DNA of 64,000 bases. Origin: Tragulus kanchil (taxonomy: Eukaryota > Chordata > Mammalia > Artiodactyla > Tragulidae). The position numbers and the translations under genes are program-made. Of the stretch, positions 57,789 to 64,000 are shown piece after piece. Every line of letters starts with the position of its first letter. Positions within the stretch are counted from its first letter, which is position 1. The stretch covers positions 122,785,123 to 122,849,122 of the forward strand of contig JAIOJX010000004.1 in the NCBI GenBank assembly GCA_022376925.1. Direction: 5' to 3'. The notes beneath the pieces are model-generated. The model worked only from the letters and a program-made list of their open reading frames with translations. It did no database searches and was not told the DNA's origin.

Positions 57789-58165
57789 TTTTGTCTTTGA
57801 CTCACCTCTTCCCCAAAGCCTTCATTCACTAAGCGAACATCTCCTTATCCTTCTACCCAATCTCTGACAGCATTCTTTATTACACTACTGAATGGTATCA
57901 AATGCATTGATCTTAAGATGTCATTCACATTTAGAGTCAAATCTGGCAGTCCAGAGAGAGACAAATCAGTCCTTTCATCTCTTTGGCCACTATATCTGAT
58001 GTCTCAGCTGCTTTGGTTGTCGTGAACAATTCAAATTTCATAAGAAGCTGGTCTTGGACCAGCCAGGAGCAAACTCCTGGACAAACTCCTCATGTGGTTT
58101 CCATAAAGGACATTCACTCAACTCACTTCACAGAAAACCACTCCTGAGGTCTTCAGTAAAGAGCA

Positions 58166-58222
58166 ATTTCAGTTCAGTTCAGTTCAGTCACTCAATCAGG
58201 TCTAACTGTGACCCCATGAAAA
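58166..58222 (-). mobile_element. BovB/BovA fragment
   Basis: (TTCAG)n start 'cagttcagttcagttcagtc' followed by 'taactgtgaccccatga'. It is short. Confidence 0.65.
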
Positions 58223-58414
58223 GAACAATTTAGTCCATATAAAATACAGTATCTTCACATTTTCAAATGCTCTCGGGAAAGAACATGGTAACAAAAGGTA
58301 TTTATATGTCTTTATAAGTTTGATACCCCTAAGTATATCAGGGTCAAAGATTAAGTTGCTTTCTAAAATCAAATAAATATCTCTCTTGATGAGAAACAGA
58401 AAATCCTCTAACGT

Positions 58415-58580
58415 GTAAGTCATTCAGTTGTACCTAACTCTTTGCAACCCCATGGAATGTAGCCTGCCAGGTGCCTCTCTCCATGGAATTTTTCTGGCAA
58501 GAATACTGGAGTGGGTTGCCATGCCCTTCTCCAGGAGATCTTCCTGACCCAAGGATTGAACCCTGTTCTCTGGTCTTGCG
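58415..58580 (-). mobile_element. BovA SINE
   Basis: Inverted. Flanked by 'cagaaaatcctcta' on both sides, a 14-bp target duplication. Body 'aatactggagtgggttgcca'. Confidence 0.9.
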
Positions 58581-58592
58581 GGCAGAAAATCC

Positions 58593-59376
58593 TCTAGGAA
58601 GATATTCATCAGTCATGTAGGTACAAACATTCATTCTGGATTTTATATGAAGAGAAAATGCAATAAAACCAAACTGGCCTTCCATGTGGAGTGTAATGTA
58701 GTAAATAATAACATAAATCAATTAAAGAACACGAGTCAAGAAGTCAAAGATCACGCAGGCTACCTGGCTTGGAAAAGCAAAATTCACTGCCCTTTAGAAG
58801 GAGAGGAAGGGCTTCCCCCATCTGGCTGTGCCTTTGCTGCTCTAGGAACTGTGAGGCACAGGTGTCTGCACAGAGGACCTTGGGGACTGAGCAAGAGAAA
58901 GACAAATGTAATTAGAGATGCTGCCTTCCCCAAAGCAGGACTGATCTGGGGCTGATGGAAGAAGAAGTGATTACACACGGATGCGAGGCAGTTTAAGTGG
59001 TGCCCACCAGGGACCTGGAGGTTTCTGGAGCCAGTTCTGAGAATTACATACTGTTCCATGGCGCTTCAGCTAATTGACCCGGTATTTCTGGCTGAAAAAA
59101 AGTTCCCCAAGGAGGTGAGTGGAAAGAGATAACCAAGATCTCTCATCTCACATGGCAGCCCATAAACAGCGTGAGTTCTAGAGACCCAGGTAGTATTCGA
59201 ATGTATAAAACTGTGAAAAGGTCACAGGCTGAATGTGGAAAGATTCTCAATTATGTATCAGGAAGATTTCTGCTGTGACTCTCAGCCCACCTTCCCCCTC
59301 CTCTCTGCCCTGTATGACATTATAGTTGGGCATTCTATGAATTATTTATCATTGTAAAGATAAAGGGGTATTGGGG
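58593..59376. other. unique intronic sequence
   Basis: No repeat or exon was recognised. Confidence 0.35.
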
Positions 59377-59673
59377 AGGGCTTCCCCTGGTGGTCCAGTG
59401 AGTAAGGACACCGCCTTGCAGTGCAAGGGGCACTGGTTTGATTCCTGGCCTGGGAAGACCCCACATGCAGCAGAGTGGCTGGACCAATGTGTCCAGTTAC
59501 CGAGCAGGAGCTCTGGAGCGCATGTGCCCAAAGCTGGTGCTCTGTGATGACAGAGGCCACCGCGATGGGAGGCCCACACAGGCCAAAGAACAAAGATGGA
59601 TGAAAATGGACAAATGAAAGACCAATGGAAGTGGCCCGCCCGCCCCCTCCCTTTTCACCCCTCCCCCCAAAAA
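59377..59673 (+). mobile_element. GTGTCC-type CHR-like SINE
   Basis: Full-length: head 'cttcccctggtggtccagtg', body 'gctggaccaatgtgtccagt', a C-rich tract and a short A-run. Confidence 0.9.
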
Positions 59674-59850
59674 ATACTCATGGGCGTCTAGACTAAGTGG
59701 AAAGGATGGAGGAACTCCTCAGAGGGAACAGGTGCTGGAGGCAAGGTTGCCTAGGAGGGGCTTCTGCCAAATGTCAGTAGTGATGAGTGATAGAAGACCA
59801 AAGGCAGTGCATGATCACTACCCTCCAAACCAAATCAGAAACCACAGTGC

Positions 59851-60158
59851 CAGGACTCCCTGGTGGCTGGGAGGTAAAGAATCCACCTGCCAGTGCAGGA
59901 GACACAGGTTCAATCCCTGATCGGGGAAGATTCCACATGCTGCGGAGCAACTAAGCCTGTGGGCCACAACAATTGAGCCTGTGACTAGAGCTCAGAAGCA
60001 GCAACTAATGAACCCACATATATCAACTACTGAAGCCTGAGCACTGCAACAAGAGATGCCACCCCAATAAGAAGCCCATGTAGCACAGCTAGAGAAAAGC
60101 CCGTGCAGCAACGAAGACCCAGCAAATTCAAAAATATTAAATAACAAATAAAGAAAAC

Positions 60159-60160
<2 letters not shown>
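59851..60160 (+). mobile_element. CHR-type SINE
   Basis: Long CHR copy: 'gactccctggtggctgggag', 'ccacaacaattgagcctgtg' and 'gcaacgaagacccagcaaat', running into a (TG)n. Confidence 0.88.

Positions 60161-60208
<48 letters not shown>
60161..60208. repeat. (TG)n microsatellite
   Basis: About 23 uninterrupted TG units follow the A-rich SINE tail. Confidence 0.97.
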
Positions 60209-60210
<2 letters not shown>

Positions 60211-60699
60211 AAAGAAATCTTAATGCCACCCCTGGCTTCTCTCTTTCCCTCACCCAATCACACAGTCCTGTTGATTCTCCCACTTTAAACCACCCTACTC
60301 CTTTTCCCCATCTTCCTGACCACCATTTCTACAGGGCAGGGCTGGATCTCATGATACGTAGAAATACATTTGCTTCAGGGCACCAGCAGGCCAGGGCACC
60401 AAGGAGGTCACAGAAATCTTAAAATATTTTATATAATTTTGTTAATGCATCTAAATAATCATCACAAGAAAAGTCAAAACTTAGGTTTCCTGATTTTCCA
60501 GTTAGCTTTGCTTAAATTTTGAATTGCCTGTGGGGGACGATGAGGGTGATGGCCTTTAAAGATCTTACTCCTCCTACCTTGTTGGCTGGTACCTAGTTGG
60601 CTGAAACAGCCTTCTAGTAGGCTTTTATACTTCCCATCTTGCCAGTTTACATTTATTCTTCAGGAAACCACCTGCAAGGAGTTCTCTAAAATGTAGATA

Positions 60700-60868
60700 T
60701 TACTTTCCCACTTAAAATCCTTCATTAAAATGAACACAAGATAAAATTAAATCTCTGTCTCATGGTCTAGAAGGCTCTGCATGATCTGGCTCTTGGTTTT
60801 ATTTCTGGCGTCATTCCTCATCTCCCATGTTCCCCCTCATTTGCACCCCGCCACCTCCATAATACCAT
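60700..60868 (+). mobile_element. L2 LINE fragment
   Basis: 'ccacttaaaatccttcatta' and 'tctagaaggctctgcatgat' are L2-like. It resumes after about 61300 with 'ccaggctgcttcatgcttct'. A D17 copy is at about 61810-61980. Confidence 0.65.
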
Positions 60869-61300
60869 GATGGGGTTCAGGACATGCTACCCTAAAATAT
60901 GGTACCATAGTATTTTCAGCAGGAGGTTCACTCCTGAGTTTTTCCCCTAAAATATGTTATACAGCCTTTAGGTGAGACAGCCCTCTCTATACCTGGAGGA
61001 AAGGAACAGTCTTATCTCTGAAAACCAAGAGACATGAAGAAGAATCCTAACAAGCAGGTCTTGCTAAATTCTCCCAGTTGACTCAACTCTATTCCTTAGC
61101 CTATCACATTCCTCCACGACCTTCCACTTGCCATCAAATCCACAGTAAAACACTCAGGTCTGTTTCTTTGGGTCTTCATTGCCTTATGAAGGCTTCCATG
61201 TCACATAAAATGTATATTAAATATATTTGTATCCTTTCTCCTGTTAATCTGTTTTTGTCTGTTCAATTTCCAGACCCAGTCAAATGTTTCCTCCCCCTAC
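60869..61300. mobile_element. probable ancient LTR remnant within L2
   Basis: 'tgatggggttcaggacatgc' and 'ttctcctgttaatctgtttt' followed by 'atttccagacccagtcaaa' resemble old ERV-L-type LTR sequence, and flanking L2 continues on both sides. The family is not certain. A D17 copy is at about 61979-62410. Confidence 0.45.
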
Positions 61301-61499
61301 AACCCTGTATTTGAGACATATCAAACCACCTGGGATCCCAAAAACAACCCAGGCTGCTTCATGCTTCTCTGCCTGTGTATCTGACACACCTTCTACATGG
61401 ATTATTTCTATGACCCATTCAGCATCAAACCTCCAAAACATTATTCTTCCTTGCAGCCTACTTTGAATCTTTTTTTTAAAAAAAATATTTTTAAGAATC

Positions 61500-61546
61500 A
61501 TTTGTTTTTATTTTGGCTGCTCAGGGTCTTAGTTACAGCATGTGAA
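61500..61546 (-). mobile_element. CHR-type SINE cut at duplication boundary
   Basis: Tail side of the inverted SINE only ('ttttattttggctgctcagg'). The complete element is at 62612. Confidence 0.8.
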
Positions 61547-62611
61547 TTTTGTTAATGCATCTAAATAATCATCACAAGAAAAGTCAAAACTTAGGTTTCC
61601 TGATTTTCCAGTTAGCTTTGCTTAAATTTTGAATTGCCTGTGGGGGACGATGAGGGTGATGGCCTTTAAAGATCTTACTCCTCCTACCTTGTTGGCTGGT
61701 ACCTAGTTGGCTGAAACAGCCTTCTAGTAGGCTTTTATACTTCCCATCTTGCCAGTTTACATTTATTCTTCAGGAAACCACCTGCAAGGAGTTCTCTAAA
61801 ATGTAGATATTACTTTCCCACTTAAAATCCTTCATTAAAATGAACACAAGATAAAATTAAATCTCTGTCTCATGGTCTAGAAGGCTCTGCATGATCTGGC
61901 TCTTGGTTTTATTTCTGGCGTCATTCCTCATCTCCCATGTTCCCTCTCATTTGCACCCCCGCCACCTCCATAATACCATGATGGGGTTCAGGACATGCTA
62001 CCCTAAAATATGGTACCATAGTATTTTCAGCAGGAGGTTCACTCCTGAGTTTTTCCCCTAAAATATGTTATACAGCCTTTAGGTGAGACAGCCCTCTCTA
62101 TACCTGGAGGAAAGGAACAGTCTTATCTCTGAAAACCAAGAGACATGAAGAAGAATCCTAACAAGCAGGTCTTGCTAAATTCTCCCAGTTGACTCAACTC
62201 TATTCCTTAGCCTATCACATTCCTCCACGACCTTCCACTTGCCATCAAATCCACAGTAAAACACTCAGGTCTGTTTCTTTGGGTCTTCATTGCCTTATGA
62301 AGGCTTCCATGTCACATAAAATGTATATTAAATATATTTGTATCCTTTCTCCTGTTAATCTGTTTTTGTCTGTTCAATTTCCAGACCCAGTCAAATGTTT
62401 CCTCCCCCTACAACCCTGTATTTGAGACATATCAAACCACCTGGGATCCCAAAAACAACCCAGGCTGCTTCATGCTTCTCTGCCTGTGTATCTGACACAC
62501 CTTCTACATGGATTATTTCTATGACCCATTCAGCATCAAACCTCCAAAACATTATTCTTCCTTGCAGCCTACTTTGAATCTTTTTTTTAAAAAAAATATT
62601 TTTAAGAATCA

Positions 62612-62760
62612 TTTGTTTTTATTTTGGCTGCTCAGGGTCTTAGTTACAGCATGTGAACTCTCAGTTGCAATATGGGGGATCTAGTTCCTCGACCAAGGAC
62701 TGAACCCAGGCATCCTGCACTGGGAACACGGAGTCTGAGCCACTGGACCACTGGGAATCC
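62612..62760 (-). mobile_element. CHR-type SINE (short)
   Basis: Inverted: 'ttggctgctcagggtcttag', 'gttcctcgaccaaggactga' and 'actggaccactgggaatcc'. Confidence 0.85.
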
Positions 62761-63079
62761 TTGAGTCCTTTACATCTACAGTGCTCTCAGCATATCTCAT
62801 ACATTCCTCTGTTATATCTGTCTATCTGCGGTGTCACTGTGTGCACATCTCTGTCTATCTGTTCAGACAATGAAGGAACTGAGAGCACATATAGTCTAAC
62901 TTTATCTTTAAACAGTGCCTGGTACTTTATAGGTACTCAATGCATGTCTGTGAAGCAGACAGATGAGTAAATGAATTAAAACACGTTTATTTTGTTGGTA
63001 AACAGAAAATTATTTTAAATTCTTGCTTTACAAGAGATTAATTTCACTGTTTCTCTTACTTCAATCAACTAATAGTTGA

Positions 63080-64000
63080 AAGGTCAAAAACTAAGATCAT
63101 GGCATCCGGGTCCATCAGTTTATAGCAAAGAGATGGGGAAAAAGTGGAAGTGGTGACAGATTTTATTTTCTCAGGCTCCAAAATCATTGCACATGGTGAC
63201 TGTTGCCACAAATTAAAAGACGCTTTGCTCCTTGAAAGAAAAGCTATGACAAACCTAGACAGCTTATTAAAAGATAGAGGCATCACTTTGCTGACAAAGG
63301 TCAAAGCAAAGTATAGTCAGAGCTATGGTTTTTCCATTAGTCATGTACAGATGTGAGAGTTGGACCATAAAGAAGGCTGAGTGCCAGAGTATTGATGCTT
63401 TCGAACTGTGGTGCTGGAGAAGACTTTTTTTTCTTTTTTTTTTAAGATTTATTTATTTATTTTGGGCGGGGGTCAGGTTGTGGGGGGAGGGGAGCGGGCG
63501 GGCCACTTCTATTGGTCTTTCATTTCTCTATTTTCAGCCGTCTTTGTTCTCTGGTTCCTGTGGGCCTCCCATCACGGTGGCCTCTGTTGTTGCAGAGTGT
63601 CGGCTCTGGGCGCATGCGCTCCAGAGTTCTGGCTCAGTAATTGGACACATTGGTCCAGCTGCTCCGCGGCACGTGGGATCTTCCCAGGCCAGGGCTCGAA
63701 CCGGCGCCCCTTGCACTGCAAGGTGGTGTCCTTAGCCACTGGACCACCAGGGGAAGCCCTGGAGAAGACTCTTGAGAGTCCCTTGGACAGCAAGGAGATC
63801 AAACCAGTCAATCCTGAATATTCATTGAAAGGACTGATGCTGAAGCTGAAGCTCCAATACTTTGGCCACCTGATGTGAAGAGTCAACTCACTGGAAAAGA
63901 CTGTGATGCTGGGAAAGATTGAGGGCAAGAGGAGAAGGGGACAATAGAGAATGAGATTGTTGGATGACATCAATGGACATGAGTTAGAGAAAACTCAGGG
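63080..64000 (+). mobile_element. BovB (RTE) LINE 3' end, interrupted by a SINE and running off the window
   Basis: 'atcatggcatccgggtccat' and the frame coding DFIFSGSKIIAHGDC, KAMTNLDSLLKDRGITL and 'CESWTIKKAECQSIDAFELW' correspond to the C-terminal part of BovB ORF2. After the SINE it resumes with 'LMLKLKLQYFGHLM'-coding sequence and the 'gatgctgggaaagattgagg' tail. Stops and frameshifts are present, so it is dead. Confidence 0.92.
63426..63758 (-). mobile_element. GTGTCC-type CHR-like SINE in BovB
   Basis: Perfect 12-bp target duplication 'ctggagaagact' (63414-63425 and 63759-63770) inside BovB ORF2. Full length, near-consensus, inverted. Confidence 0.93.

Larger units (their letters stand above)
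60435..62657 (+). repeat. direct duplication D17 (period 1110)
   Basis: 60435..61546 is repeated at 61545..62657 with a 1-bp indel and one substitution near 'gttccc(c/t)ctcatttgcacccc'. The right boundary falls inside a CHR SINE. Confidence 0.95.

Noticed and set aside
7335..62657. Interpreting the 17 duplications as a new programmed amplification or gene-conversion system
   Set aside because: Uniform size unrelated to sequence, near-zero divergence, triplicated overlaps and ~2 kb tiling fit untrimmed contig overlaps much better. No known biological process gives this.
63408..63878. 156-aa plus-strand frame and other frames near the window end
   Set aside because: They are BovB LINE and inserted SINE sequence read through, not a host gene.

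Overview
The window is nuclear DNA from a ruminant, most likely a pecoran. The interspersed repeats show this: Bov-tA/BovA SINEs, a BovB (RTE) LINE 3' end, ART2A-type BovB derivatives, artiodactyl CHR-type tRNA SINEs, artiodactyl L1 3' ends, a mariner with TTAGGTTGGTGCAAAAG ends, and ancient mammalian MIR and L2. The species cannot be fixed from the sequence. There is no bacterial, phage or CRISPR content. Nearly all open reading frames here are chance frames through repeats.

The only confident protein-coding sequence is one exon on the minus strand, 19786..20128. It is the first coding exon of NIM1K (NIM1 serine/threonine kinase), from the start codon to the glycine-rich loop, ending in a consensus splice donor. 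No other NIM1K exon was found, so the window is mostly intron 2 (below 19786) and intron 1 (above 20128). A CpG-rich island at about 640..1035 is the only other gene-like signal and may be an unannotated or alternative promoter.

Layout: 1-5 kb holds the CpG island, SINEs and an L1 split by an LTR. 5-7.3 kb holds SINEs and an L1 carrying a second LTR of the same family. 7.3-19 kb is L2, L1, MIR and SINE sequence. 19.8-20.1 kb is the NIM1K exon. 20.2-43.7 kb is intronic sequence broken by many direct duplications. 44.3-47.8 kb is a mariner containing a SINE that itself contains a solo LTR. 48-63 kb is L2, L1, SINEs, a hAT remnant and a long (TG)n. 63.1 kb to the end is a BovB 3' end with a young SINE inside it.

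The dominant anomaly is a set of 17 direct, head-to-tail duplications. Each has a period of 1.08-1.17 kb, near-identical copies, and boundaries that ignore the repeat content. In the 30-43 kb stretch they occur about every 2 kb, as if ~3.1 kb contigs with ~1.1 kb untrimmed overlaps had been laid end to end. I read them as false duplications from assembly. About 18.9 kb of the 64 kb would then be redundant and the true locus about 45 kb long.

The most interesting biology is a dense, young tRNA-derived SINE family (12 independent loci, many with clean target-site duplications), an LTR family whose U5-like part is a ~50 bp tandem array carrying pol III B-box-like motifs, and two homopolymer tracts flanked by target-site-like duplications with no element body.
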